DNA of 37,381 nt, from contig CAYWKJ010000010.1 of the NCBI GenBank assembly GCA_964459205.1, positions 1 through 37,381 of the forward strand, read 5' to 3'. The notes beneath the pieces were generated by a model. It worked only from the letters and a program-made list of their open reading frames with translations, did no database searches and was not told the DNA's origin. Positions 15,743-29,100 of this stretch are shown in pieces. The translations under genes and the position numbers were made by a program. How positions within the stretch are numbered: position 1 is the first letter of the stretch; every line of letters starts with the position of its first letter. The DNA is from JABJMC01 sp964459205 (GTDB taxonomy: Bacteria > Patescibacteriota > Gracilibacteria > UBA1369 > UBA12473).

Positions 15743-16497
15743 TCCGTAGTGGTAACGTTATGGAATTTTCCAGGATATTCTTCAACTTGTTTACGAACCT
15801 TAGATAGCTCATCACGGTAGGTTTCTAAATCGCCAATAATGCCGGTATAAGCCACGTGTAGCTCGTAATACATTTGTATTTGATTGTAGGTGCCTAAGGC
15901 CACGTCCATAACGTCCTTAGCTAATAGCACTTGTTCTTGGATTAAATCCGTACGAGCATTTAATCTTTCAATAGAATCCTCAATTCGCGCTCCAGAAAAG
16001 TAGAGAGAAATAATTTTGGAGCTCTCAATATTTTCCAGGAGCTTCTCTTTATGATCAGCCCGATCATCAGTCCATTGAATATGACTACTGGAAGTATTTC
16101 CCATCAAAGCCTCACGGAATCCCATGTATTCATTAGTCATCTGCACTGCTAAACAAAAAGTACTCACATTACCGTCACAATATTTTTCCGCTTCACTAGC
16201 ATTAGCACATCCTTCCCCGCCACAGGTCGGTGGACCAGCTTTTTCCGCTCGCTCTTTAGGATCGTCTAGAGAAAGTAGTTTTTTTGTAAACTCATTCATA
16301 ATATCATTCATTTCTTCATGATAAGAGGTTACGGCCTCGCGTAGAGTGGTGGCATCATGATCATATTTTTCGGCTGCTACTGCCGCACTATCTAGAGCTC
16401 CAACTTTAGGGAGGCTAGCCACTGTGAAAATGCAAAATAAAACAGCAAACACAAAAAACCATATTTTGAACGGGATTTTTTTAAGAGCTTGGGTCAT
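15733..16497 (-). CDS. Secreted helical protein of unknown family (giant-operon gene 3)
   Basis: 254 residues. Signal peptide with basic KKIPFK start and hydrophobic core about 13-30, probable cut VGA|LD. The mature protein is almost wholly helical, with a coiled-coil-like stretch about 170-245 (ERLNARTDLIQEQVLLAKDV) and a central Cys cluster (PPTCGGEGCANA, KYCDGNVSTFC) that could make two disulphides; a final Cys is the penultimate residue. It starts 1 nt after the preceding stop and overlaps the next gene by 10 nt. No family is recognised. Size, topology and coupling resemble the flanking genes, suggesting subunits of one extracellular complex (inference). Confidence 0.7.
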   Translation of the reverse strand: MTQALKKIPFKIWFFVFAVLFCIFTVASLPKVGALDSAAVAAEKYDHDATTLREAVTSYHEEMNDIMNEFTKKLLSLDDPKERAEKAGPPTCGGEGCANASEAEKYCDGNVSTFCLAVQMTNEYMGFREALMGNTSSSHIQWTDDRADHKEKLLENIESSKIISLYFSGARIEDSIERLNARTDLIQEQVLLAKDVMDVALGTYNQIQMYYELHVAYTGIIGDLETYRDELSKVRKQVEEYPGKFHNVTTTECT

Positions 16498-16498
16498 A

Positions 16499-17101
16499 TT
16501 ATTCAGTTACACCTGGTAATTTATCGGACAAAGCCTGAAAGCCAGCATAAATATCGCCAAAACCACGATTCATTTCACGCAGGCCATCATTAATTTCTTG
16601 TAATTTACTTACCAAAACATAAGAGGATTTAGCCGAGGCAGTCTTGGTGGAATGAGACATAATTAGATTGCGAATAGTGCGCTCATGCATGCTCACTAAA
16701 AGAGTGCAGTTTAAGTCTTCGGAAGAAAGATCTTCGTATTTATAGCCTAGTGGTTTTAATTCTTCTTGAATGATCCGATCTCTTTCTGCTTGGATTCTGC
16801 CAAAAGCATCATCAACCACGGCATTTACTTCTTCGATAATCTCAGTATTCCATTTTTCTTGTAAAAAAGCCTCCTGCACATACTCCACTAATACCCCTTC
16901 TTCTTCCATAATCATCGGAAGTAATTTTTCAGCACAAACCACGTAATCTGCTTTTAGCGGTGGTTCTTCATCCTCATCTGAAGATCCTTCTTGCGCCAAA
17001 CTTAAATCAAACAACCAAAGCGACGCGGCCACTATAATTAGGAGCACACTTAGGATATTTAGGATATTCAGCCAATCAAATTTAAGTCTAGAAAGAGTCA
17101 T
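16499..17101 (-). CDS. Small secreted or anchored helical protein (giant-operon gene 2)
   Basis: 200 residues. Hydrophobic segment about 12-33 then SLAQ|EG, a likely signal-peptidase cut, followed by an acidic stretch (SSDEDEEPP). The rest is helical and contains only two Cys (VVCAEK, LNCTLL), which could pair. No family is recognised. It begins 9 nt after the stop of the giant gene; those 9 bases read CCCCCTCCC, the opposite of a Shine-Dalgarno sequence. The tight spacing makes it the first accessory partner of the giant protein. Confidence 0.7.
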   Translation of the reverse strand: MTLSRLKFDWLNILNILSVLLIIVAASLWLFDLSLAQEGSSDEDEEPPLKADYVVCAEKLLPMIMEEEGVLVEYVQEAFLQEKWNTEIIEEVNAVVDDAFGRIQAERDRIIQEELKPLGYKYEDLSSEDLNCTLLVSMHERTIRNLIMSHSTKTASAKSSYVLVSKLQEINDGLREMNRGFGDIYAGFQALSDKLPGVTE

Positions 17102-17110
17102 GGGAGGGGG

Positions 17111-20100
17111 TTAATCAGTAGAAATAATATCTGTAACTTCTACCTCATTACTAACGGATAAGATCTCCGTGTTAGCAGTATTCATTATAGCAGCAAAAAT
17201 TGCATCACCAGGTATCAAGTCCGCCTGGTTTTCCACCAGCGCCGGACAAGGACAAGACAAGCATTCGTAAGTAACAATATAAATTCCTGGCTCAAGCCCA
17301 TCAATCGCGCTTTCTTCTTCAATGACGGCTTCTTCTAAATCTTCTTCAGTTACGATTTCCTCAATAGCGGGATCATCACTTGGATCATCGATTGGGTTAG
17401 TTCCCGCTGCTACCTCATCGCCATCGTAAACACCACCATCATCAGTGTCTGGATCGTATGGGTCTGTGCCGTAAACATCATCTTCGTCCGCATTTACCAA
17501 GCCATCACCATCTGAGTCATCATCAGTACGATCTAAAGGATCATCTCCGGCGGCAACTTCGTCACCATCTGTAATTCCACCAGTGTCTGTGTCTGGGTCA
17601 TAAGGATCAGTAAAGTAAACTTGGACTTCATCATAATCTGACAAGCCATCACCATCTGAGTCTTTTAAGTCATAACAATTATAAAAATCCAAAACACGTG
17701 AGGCGATCACAATAAAGTCATAACGCGTAAGAGCTTCGGCATGATAAGGAGCTTCTTCGGCGGTTACCACAAATGCTTCGCCATCACCTAAGGTTTCATC
17801 CAAAGTTAGGTAAGGAGTTAAGTCTTGCGCCACCTCCATATAAGGCACATACCACGGCTCACCAGGTTCAACTCCGGTCATATCAATCACATCCAGTGTT
17901 TCTAGGGCCTCTAGAATAATTTTCGAACCTTCTGCCCGACTAATTGAAATATTTGGTTTAAATGGGGCTAGGCCTTCTTCATTTAGTTCTCCCAAGTAAC
18001 CAAAGATAAATCCTTGTAAGAAAGATTCTTTTGTAATTGGGTAGTACCAGGATTCAGGGTCCAAAATATCATAGAACACGTTTGGAAGTTCATAAGCCTC
18101 ATCACGTGGCTCAATACAAAGCACTCCCAACAAAATCTTAGTGAATTCTGCTCTGGTAATAAATTGATCGGGATAAAAATAAGTTTCTCCATCAACTTCA
18201 AAGCCATCAATAATTCCAAGTTCCGCTAAATTAAGAATTTCTTGGTAATAAGGATCCGTAGAATCAATATCCACAAAATCTGATGTTTCAGCTGTCAGCG
18301 GATCAGTGCCATCACTAACTTCTTCATAATCAGTGAATCCATCATTGTCAGTATCATCATTATTCATGCTAGTGCCTTGATCCGATTCTTCGGCATTGGT
18401 CAAACCATCACCATCTAAGTCTTCATCCGCGTCATTTGGATCATATGGATTTAATCCAGACTGAAGTTCTTCTAAATCACTAATTCCATCACCATCAGTG
18501 TCGGAGTTTTCCGCATCAGTATCAGCAGAATCAGCAATTTCGTCTTCTAAGCCGAGTTCCGAAGTATCCAGGGAGTCAAACCCAGATTCATCATCTAAAG
18601 AGGCTCGTGGTGCAATATAAATTTCCAGCCAGTCAACTCCGCCCGATCCCATGGTAATAACAATTGGTTCGGCATCTTCTTGGTCTGCATCTTCACTAAT
18701 TGAGCCTAAATTAAGCACATCAAGCGTAATATCAGTTAAACGATAGATGTTTCCATCTGTATCAATAATTGCCCAACGTGTTTCATTGTCATCCACAATC
18801 ATGACACCACCGGTAAAGAGTGGTTCATTGGCCGGGACTTGTTCTAAGTGCAAGGTATCTGGAAGGTCAATTTCCTTAACGTGCACACCAACCATTTCGG
18901 CCGTAGTATGTACGCCGTAAATTGTCTCGGCATCATCAATTTGAACATCCACGTTTGAATCCGGCACAATAAATATATAGAGCAGTTTTTCTTGAGTTGT
19001 TTTGTCGATAAGTGCCACGCGAGTTGGCCATGGCAATTCCGCGCTATAAACCTCCACCTCCACAGAATCATCTAGAATAGTAAGTTCACCAGTTTCATAA
19101 TCTACCTCGGCTACGGCCTCATAAAGAGAGTTATAAATAATCCAGGATTCAGAAAGATCCAAATCTTCAACCGTAAAGGCACCATCTCCATCGGTGTAGT
19201 ATTTGCTGTTTTCATCAGCTGTTGGCGTCACAATCAGCTCAAATATTCCATCACGCTCCCGGGCTATTACAATTGGGATATCTTCATCTTCCGGATCAAT
19301 TGAGCCCTCAATAGCGCCCGAGCGGCCCGAGGACGCGCTTAAGCTAACATCTGGCACATACACCTCCACTGTTACGCTGGCACTCGAAGTATTACCCGCC
19401 TCATCTGTTACCCACAGCTTGTAATGACGTGAGTCCAAATCCTCAAACGGCCCGATGGTCATGGTTGGATCGCTCCAATCATTAGTCTTAAATCCATCGC
19501 CATCTTGGTCAGTTAAAGGATCATTATCACCGTAATAATCAGCATCGTTTTCGCTATCGCCGTCACCGTCAGAGTCTGTCTCTAGGTCAATATCATAGTA
19601 ATATTTAACAATATCTCCGGAGGTATCAAATGAGCCGCTACCGTCCAAAGTGAGTGTCTTGAAAACCGAGACCCGTTCGGTAGCGGCCCCAAGATTCGCA
19701 TAAGGCGGATCATCATCAGCACAAATTTGTGGAGCTAGTAGTACGGTTTCGCCCCAGGTACCACGGCTACCATCGGATCCAATAGAGCGCAACTGTGAAT
19801 AATAATCTCCATTTTCTAGGGTTAAGTCCATGGCTGGATTTTCTTCGCTAGCGACTGGTTGCCATAAGAAATCACCATCATCAGCAAACGTGGTTGAAGT
19901 GGACCCAATTTCCGAAACATAAGAAACTGTCAGATCATCTTCAAAAGTCACTAGTTCGGTATCAAACAAGAGCATACCCTCATAAACTGTTTGAGCTTCT
20001 TCGGATTCTTCCTGGCCAATCACTTCCACTTCACCACTGCTAACACGCAAAGTAGTTTCACCGTAATAAAAGGCTGGCACCATAAACATCACGTTTTCAT

Positions 20101-23100
20101 CTAAGACAAAAGTCAGCTCTCCACCTTGTTCCGGTGTTAGAGTTATTTTGCTACTTTCAATCGCATGGATTATATCCTCAGCCGCAATAGTCATTTCTCC
20201 AGAAGCTTTAACTTGAGTACGCATGATCATATCTTCGGGAAGAGTTGCCTCATCTGCTTCGGTAATTCGCATTAATCCATATTCAAGCTGCGGCACTACC
20301 AGTTTTGTGCCTTCATCAGCGGTTATTGTGGCGCCAGTGTAGGTCACAGTTATATCACCATCTTCAGCCTCCAGCATGGTGCCTGGCGTTAGTTCTTCAA
20401 CCGTAGATTCTGCGGTACCTTCAAGGCTCTCTACATCAAGAGTTAAGTTGTCTATTGGGTTTAATAAGTGTGCCCAGTGCGTAATGTCTGGATCATCTAA
20501 ATACAAATCAGGAATTGCCTCAAAATAGCGCAATTCATAGCCAACTTCACCGCTGGCAGCTTGGAGCCAAGAAGTAGAGGCATCGCCGTTTCCATAAGAA
20601 GTAGCCGCATAAATATCTACAATTGGTGCCTCTGGCAATAGATCTGTCAGGCTTACAATATCTGGGTTAGCAGTTACATAATCTGGCTCTTCCTCCTCGG
20701 TAAAGTTTTCTTTAAAGAAAATATCTGAGTCATAGGCATACAAAATATCATCATCTCCATCGTTCTCCACATCTATAAATACTAATTGAGATTCTTCATC
20801 AGCATCTGCCGTGTAATTAATTAAACGCTCATTTATGCCATCAACTGAGTTGTAAATAAAGATTCCCTTATTAAGAATTTGCGGTGAATCATAACCAGCT
20901 GCCGCAGAGGCATCATCCTCACTAGCATCTACTAAGAAGCGTTGCTGCATATCTTCTAATTCTTCGAGCTCAGCCGCGTAAATATGCTCTTTATCCGCCG
21001 TAGAGAAGGTCTCAATTAGATAATCATTCATATCTGTAATCATTGATTCTGTACTGTAAACAGTTTTTTCTTCTTCTACTTCACTTGATACGAGGAATGT
21101 TGAACTAGCTGGCGTAAATGCGCCTTGGGAATCACTTTCACTTACCCAGGCAAGTAAGGAATCCCAATCATCTTCACCGCTAGCTAATGAAGAGGCGAGT
21201 AGGTCAGTTTTTTGTTGTTCATCTTCAAAGTAAACAAGCAAATCATCACGTAAATCATCCATAAAGATATCCTCCATATTTGTTAGATCGCCCGCATAAT
21301 AACGGGTTTGGATATCATCAAAATTAGAATTAACTTCTTCGTCAGTTAAAGCTAAGTAGCTTTGCTGCGCCTTCATGTGGTAGGCATCCGGAAGTTCAGC
21401 AATATAGGCATCATTTTCAGCTGAGAATTCTTCTAAAATCTCAACTGAATCTTCCCATTGCGCCAAGAGTGGTTCCACTAGTGGGTGAGTGCGTAAAGCC
21501 TCAACTTCTAGGTCCAGGGCATCATAAGAATCATAATTATTATAGGAAATTTCTAGTCCGGTTTCGCCATCTTCACCATCTAAATCTAGGCTAACATCAG
21601 GGACAGCAGCGTCAGCCGCCTCCGAGAGTTCGTCCATGCCACTAGCCGCTAGATCAAATGGAGTTTGCATGCCTTCGTTTGCTAATTCAACCAGATCAGT
21701 TACCAGATCATTGGCCGCGTCAGCTGCCAGTTCAACCACCTGCACAATGCCATCAAAGCTCAAACTTAAATTCACATAAGAGATAACCGCAATCTCATCC
21801 ACAAAATCCGGCATAATAGACGGTAATTGGAAGTTAATGCTTAAATCAAACGGCCACACCACATCTAGCGGACGTTGAGTCATGTTTTCAATCTGAGTTT
21901 TAAGCATTGATTCTTGCGTTGGGATAATTCCAGTTTGCAACAGACAAATTATCTTAAATACTGCTTTTAAGATTTGTAATGTGATCTGAATAGAATCAGG
22001 TAACTCTGGCAATTTAGGTGGGGGAGGCAAATCCGGAAGATCAGGGATTGGGATGCCCGGAAGCATTGGTAAATCTGGCAAATTAGGTGGCGGTGGCAAC
22101 AGAGGCACAGTTGGTAGATCTAACTCAACATCTGGTAAATCCGGAAGTGGAATTAACGGTAATTGTGGAATTAGTAGTGGCTCCGCTACAAAATTAATCT
22201 CTGGCCACATTACTGTTAATCCAGCTTGTATCTCGGAAATATCAATTACAATATCTGGTAGGCTCGGCAAAGTTATTATTGGCGGCTCTGGAATAAATAC
22301 AAATAGTTTTGCCAGTAATTCATAGAGCGTAAAGCGGTCATTTGTACATTGGTCACAAGATGCTTGATAATCAATTACTAGTTCAAAAAGTAATTTCCAG
22401 GACTCAAAGGCAGCCACTAGGTCATGGGCAGCCTGAATCCATTGCAAAATACGATCTTGGTTCACTGCAATCCAGCCTCCAAATAAACCAACAATAGCGT
22501 CGATGTAACAAATGATTTGTTTAATATAAAAGGCCTCGATTTCGCGCCATTGCAACAGCTCTCGTGGGAAATCCTGATAATCTTCTAAGACCTCGATGTT
22601 ATGTTCCACGCTTTCAATGAGTTCTTCGACCTCATCGACAATATCTTTATATTCTTGTTCCAGTGCGGCCGTAGAAAACTCCTTGGTGGCAAAGTTATAA
22701 CCATACTTAGTTTCTATTTGCGAGGTCATGCCTTCGACCCAACGCTTAAAGTAGTATTGTTGTTTCATGATTTCATCCTGTGTAATCCATGGGATTTTAA
22801 AGGTCACTTCTTCGGTTTCAAAGCGGATTAACGGGAATGATCCTAATTGAGCTAGGATTTTATCTAATCCTCGTAAATCAGCTGCTTCAATTTTAGCGAC
22901 ATTTTCGGGGTTAAAGGTGCCAATGATTGACATTGGATCTGGATAGATAAAGTAAATATCCGGGAGAATATCCTTAAACCAATTAGCAACTTCTTCGCTT
23001 TGTTTACGGAACCATTCGGAAATAGGTTTAGGGAATCCGGGCATGCGCTGTTTACCACCCGAATCTGCGGCCACCAGGTATGATCCCAGGTTATAATTTA

Positions 23101-26100
23101 TAATTCCTCCGCTCTCGCTCCGGCCACTTGAATCCCCAGCGCCGGGAATAGTCCCTGGCATCGATGTCACCATATTTACCCCCTTTTGGATAAAAGCCGC
23201 TGCTTTAGACATGGCACCAGCAATCGCGCCATTTACAGCGTCACAAACACCCATGGCATCAAAAATTGGTATTGCGATGGACCAACATTGCCCCGCCATA
23301 TAAGGCCCCACACAGAACGATAGGGTAGTGCCCAGGGTTAGCGTAATAGAAAAGTATATACGGAACGCGGTCGAGCCTTGGAACGGTAAAGGAGGCCATA
23401 TTGGTGGCACACCAGGCACGGGAGCTCCAAATACCGGGAAGTGCAGCGGATCAAACATTGAAACCGGAATACCCATAGCATTTATGGGCCCGGGCACCAA
23501 AAACGCATAATTAATTGGCGAGGCAATACAACCACCACCACATAGGAGTTGCGCCATCAAAGCTTCCATCCCATCAGCCACCAGACTTGTAATTTCACTG
23601 GCCACCGCTACTCCAGCCACCACATTAGTCATCACATCTTCTGGCGAATCAACCGAGTCAAACGGCATATCCCAGGCATTAGTTTGAAAAGCATCCACTA
23701 CATCAGAAATCATGTCTGGCATTTCAGACTCACCATCATCATTTTCTTCTAGCTCCATAAAGTCTGGCAATCCATTATCATTATCATCTTTTTCAAAATC
23801 AATTCCAAGGTCTGCCAAGGCATCAATTTCTTCGGTTGGGTCGGGTGGCTCAACTTCTTCCGAGGTCTTCTTAGTATAGTTAACCTTAGTTAAATCATCT
23901 TCTGTGTAGGTTCCATTGGAGTAAAAATAAACCATTTGTCCGGACGGATTATCGTCTGGTGTGGCACCAATGTCTGGTAAGTAATCATCTGGGTAACTGG
24001 TATCTAAATCATGACCTACAAAAATATTTACAGTTGGCATTGAAAGGCCAGAAATAGTTCCTTGGTAAGAAATGCGAGCTGAATCACCTGGTCCAAAATT
24101 AAGCCCACTTATCACAAATGGTCGTAAACTTTGGCCGGTCTCGGTTATTTCCCAGCCAGCACATTCGCCGCCTGTACAATCAAAAGCATCCCAATCCAGT
24201 TGAACCATAGACGACACCACATCTGTTACTGAAAGCCCAGTTAAACTACTGGCCCCACCATTAACTAAATCAATCGTATATTCAACAACATCACCGTCCT
24301 CTAAATTGCCACCATTTATATCTAAGGCATATTTAGTTGAGGTCAGTAAGTTTTCATCTAAATCAGCGTATAAAAAAGCCACGGTATCCGTAGACTCTGG
24401 CTCATCCATAGAGTAAGTAATGGTGTCAGAGCTTTCTAAGGACATTAGTTCACTAATAAAGTCAGGATCAAAATCTCCTACTGAAAACACTGATTGCGCT
24501 TCTTCAAATTTACTATCAAAATCTGTAAAACCACCACTGCCATCTGCAGGAACAGAAAATTCTTTATACCAACCATCGTCTTCTTGCGACAAGTCATCTT
24601 CTTCGGTCATGCCATCGTAGTGCACCAAAACCTCTTCAATTAAATTCATTTCCTCATCTACTTGTAGTCCCACATCACCCACCAGATCTCCTTCGGTTTC
24701 TATGACACCATCATTATTATAAAAAACGGTAATCGCTCCATTTAAATCTGAAATTACTAAATCCGGATAATCATCATAGTTCATGTCTTGCGCTACGATT
24801 TGTTTAATTTGCGAGCCATCAATTTCTAATTCTAAGTTCTCACGGATAAAGTTAGCCTCATAGTTTGTGTACTGATAAATACAAATTTCACCTTCAATAC
24901 AAGCCTCACTAGTGGCCACCACCAAATCCATTTGTCCGTCTTGATTAAAGTCAGCCTCATCAAGATCAATAATGCCATTTGTAAGGTTCATTAGTAGTCC
25001 TTGGCTTTTAAACCGCGGATAGCCTTCACGATTTTCTAATAGTTCGATTGCTCCGTTTTCAAAGGCCACTAAAATATCTTCTAAACCATCGGAATTGTAA
25101 TCCATGACTGTCATGTCTTGGATTGTTTCTCCTCCCGCTAAAATCAAGCGCCCCACCCCAGACGTAAAGCCAGTAGATGACACAGATTGCGGATTCCAAT
25201 CTGTTAAACGAATAGTTGGATCTCCGAGCACAATCCCAATATCAGAGGCATAATACTGATTTGCTTCACCAATGGTTGAACCGTCTGACATTAGAAGCAT
25301 AAACTTGTTATCACCCTCAAATCCCATGCCACTAGCTGTGGCCGCTGTTTCTAAAGAGCTATTTCCAACACCTGGTTTTTGTTTATTTGGTAAAGTTTGC
25401 GTCTTATCTACCACGTACATTCCCGCGGGTGCGGCCGTTGAGTTGCCGCTATAAGCAGTTTCATAATCATACTGACTAGAATGGATGCCTACAAAATAAA
25501 CTCCTGGAGAAAGCGTATCCCAGTCTTCCCAGTTAAAATGCTCTTCTAATTGAATTACATTTTGATCAAAGGTCTGTTTCCACAAAACTCTAAGCACTGC
25601 GACTTCTCCCACCATCACATCAAAAGCTAAGGAACCATAATCTTCCACCACTTCTAAATAATAATCAGTATCATAAATTTGAATTTGCCCATCAGGTTCA
25701 AAACGCACAACTTCATTACCATCATCCAAAAAGTTAACATTCCCTCTAAACTGCCGCATGGTGTATTTATCATCTTCAAGCAAGGTTTGAATATACAAGC
25801 CATCTTCTTCCACTAGCGCGAGATCCTCATCTTCTTCTATCAAGAAAAAGTTTGTTGTCTCCGGGATAACCACTCCTTCGGCCACAGTGATTTGGGTGAG
25901 CAAATCTTTCACCATAAACCGAGTTGGCAAAGAAAGGCTGTTTGATGGCATTAGTTTAAGATCAACTGAATTACCATCCAAAACAGTTAGTTTTCCTTGG
26001 GAATCAATTAGAGAGAGGGGGGCACTTGGTTCAGGCTGAGCTGATAAACTTACGGCAGCTTGGGTCTTGCCACTAAAGGTAAACCAGCCACCCCAGTAGT

Positions 26101-29100
26101 TTTCTTGGGTTACTTCACCAAATGGCGCTCCTAAAAGAGCACCGAAAAGCACCTGTGGGTTTACCTCGGCAAAATCAACGGCCTCAAGCTCTAATACTGT
26201 ATCAATTGTTAAGGTGCCAGAAAGCGCGGTTCGCTCGCCATTTGTTTCGCCAGTGGCCACAATGTTAATTGGCCCAGTCAGGTCATCAGCTGTTACGGTG
26301 AATGACCCCAGCCCTTCGGACAAGGTTAGAGAGGTTTCATTCGTAGCCCCGTGCTCCTCAGACAAAGTAGTAACCCGCATGGTTACTGTAGTTTCGGAAT
26401 CCGTGTAAACAAAATTCCCATAAGCATCATAAGCTTTCACAATCACTTCTGCGCTTTCGCCAGTCGGTAAGACACTAGATTCCGAGGATAATTCGAGTTC
26501 ATAAGTATTATTTGGCATTAGCTCGATCTCTGTTGTGGCCGGGTCAAAGCCAATCATAGAAGCACTAACATACGCGGTCCCGGCCACAGTCGAAGAAAAG
26601 AAATCTACATCTGCCTGACCATCAATCATAGTAGCCGTAACTTCTTCGGCTTCGTTGGTCAGCGTGCCGTAAAGTGAGTCGACCATGGTGAAGGTCAGCG
26701 TGCCGTTAAACCCGGTTAAAGGCTGTCCAGAATCATTTAAAATCGCCCAAGCCGTTATGGTAGTGCTGGTAGCCCCATTAGCCGTCATTTCATCGTTTGA
26801 TGGGAATAATTCAAGTTTAATATTATCGTAAATTCCAACTTCAGTGCTTTCTTCTAAATTATCTATAGTAACCGTAACTGTAGCTATTCCCTCTTCATCA
26901 CCAGAGATCAAATCAAAGTTCAAAAAGCCTTCATATAAGGTTGTCTGAACCCCAACTTGATCTGGATCTTCATCTAACTTTTCATCTAATTCTCCTGGCC
27001 CATCTACAGTCAAAGTCACCACTTGCGGGGTGTAACTCGCAATATTTCCATAAAAGTCATACATCACTAATTCAATCTCTGTTTTATTAAGTCCGCCAGT
27101 TTTTAAGAATGTTGAATCTGGCGTTAATTCCAAAGTATATGGTTCGCCTGGATAAACATGCACCATAGTGTCCATTACTGGCAAAGTGTCTGGCAAGATC
27201 GAAGCACTAATTTGCAGATAACCAGATGTGGTTTCTGCTTGGATTTGAGTTTCAGCCACGCCACCAGTTACTTGAATTTGTTCTCGCAAAATTTCCGCGT
27301 ATGGCTGGTCTGGATCAATAGCCACAAACTCTACAATACTTTCATTATCATCATCAACCGGGAGCCCATACTCATCAATCACTTGTGCTTTCAAAAACAA
27401 TTGGGAGGTGCCATCTGCGGGCATCTCTTTAGTAAACACTAGCGACTCATACAAAATCTCATCAGAAATAACCTGATAAACTGAATCGCGCGTTAAATTA
27501 GATCCCATCACATAAGCCCCAGCATCATAATCTAAGTCAGTTTCTTCATCAGATTTATCATTCGGGTCAGTCCCGGCTAAGACTTCGTTTCCATCTGTAA
27601 TTCCACCGTTATCTGTATCTGGGTCAAACGGATCAGTCCCATAAAGTTCTTCTTCAGAGTCTAACAAGCCATCTCCATCAGAGTCTTCAATAGAATCAGT
27701 CGGCAACTCAATAGTGATATCTTCCTCCTCTACATCCTCCACTACTTCACCAGTCCCTCCATCATCCTCGGGATCATTAATAGCATTAGTATTATTAACA
27801 ACCTCCACAAAATCATTTACACCACCATAGTCAGTGTCCGGGTTATAAGCAGAGGTCCCAACATTATAAGTTTCAAAATTATCCGAAAGTCCATCCCCAT
27901 CAGTATCAATGATGCGACAGTCCTGAACTCGAAGTAGATTACCCACCATCATGGCAAACTCACCGCGAGTAATAGGATCCTCAAGCCAGGTTTTAATCGA
28001 AGTTTCACTGCCTAATTGTCCACTGAGCCAAGATTCAAAATCACTAGTCGGATAAGTATCCAGTTCTATAAATCGGCCGTCTGGATAAAGCCCCATTTCT
28101 TGGGCCTCCACAATGTAATAGAAATACCACGGCAAAGTAAAATCTGAGATTTCAGTCACAAAAACCTCAGCTGTTTCCAACAAAACTTTAGTCGCCTCAG
28201 CCCGGCTCATGGTGTTTTTTGGCAGGTAATAACCCTCATATTCACCCCATTTATAACCAGAAATCAATCCCTCGTTGCGGCTGTGCGCCACACAGTAATA
28301 AAGCGTTGAATCAATATTATTATCCGGGAAAGCATGTTCTGAATATTCACTTTCAATTGCTTCCTGAGCAGATGTAATAAAGGCCGTACAATCTAAACAA
28401 ACTGCTCCTAAGTTAAGTTTTGTGAATTCCTCACGCGTGATTGCGTTTTCGGGGCGGAAAGTTCCGTCCGCGTACCCATCAATCACACCGCGCGTAAATA
28501 ATTCCACTACATCATAAAAAGCCTCATGTTCTACCGAAATATCACTAAACAAAGGTTCTCCAGCCACGCGTGGGTCATAACCATTCATTAATTCAGAATA
28601 GTCTTCATAACCATCGGAGTCAGTATCCGTGTCATATAAATCCGTGCTAATTGTCCATTCTGATAAATCATCCAAGCCTTCGCCATCTGAATCCGTTAAA
28701 TCAGAAGCCGCCAAAGCCATTTGAATAGGCTCCGCTATAAATAAACGAGCTAAATTAAAGAAATTAGTTATCCAAGCTATGGTGTCTGTCTCCTCTTCTT
28801 CGATGTCTAACCCTAGCATGTCTAAGAGGCTGACCTCTGTTCCAAACACAATATCAAACAAGACATTTTCACCAACTCCTATTGTAAAGTGCAGGTGAGG
28901 ATTAGTGATGTTGGTATAAGTTTCTCCCAAGCTAAGTTCAACCACATATCCTTCTTTTAGATAAATCTGACCATCCGGATCTATCAAACCTACTTGAACA
29001 TCTTCATAATAAAGACCAATTTGTTTTGAGTCGGGATCGTCCATGGTTTTTGCCTCCCAGTCATCGTTTTTGTTGGCATCTAAAATACGGGTGTTATTAA

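Noticed and set aside
17480..19580. Repeated CCATCACCATCTGAGTC-type units as a CRISPR or tandem DNA repeat
   Set aside because: They are irregularly spaced and in frame, encoding DSDGDG Ca-binding loops; no uniform repeat-spacer structure.
28860..28910. PHLHF sequence in the giant protein resembling the HxH of M23 peptidases
   Set aside because: No upstream HxxxD or supporting M23 strands; the surrounding region is a beta-rich domain, so no peptidase is claimed.
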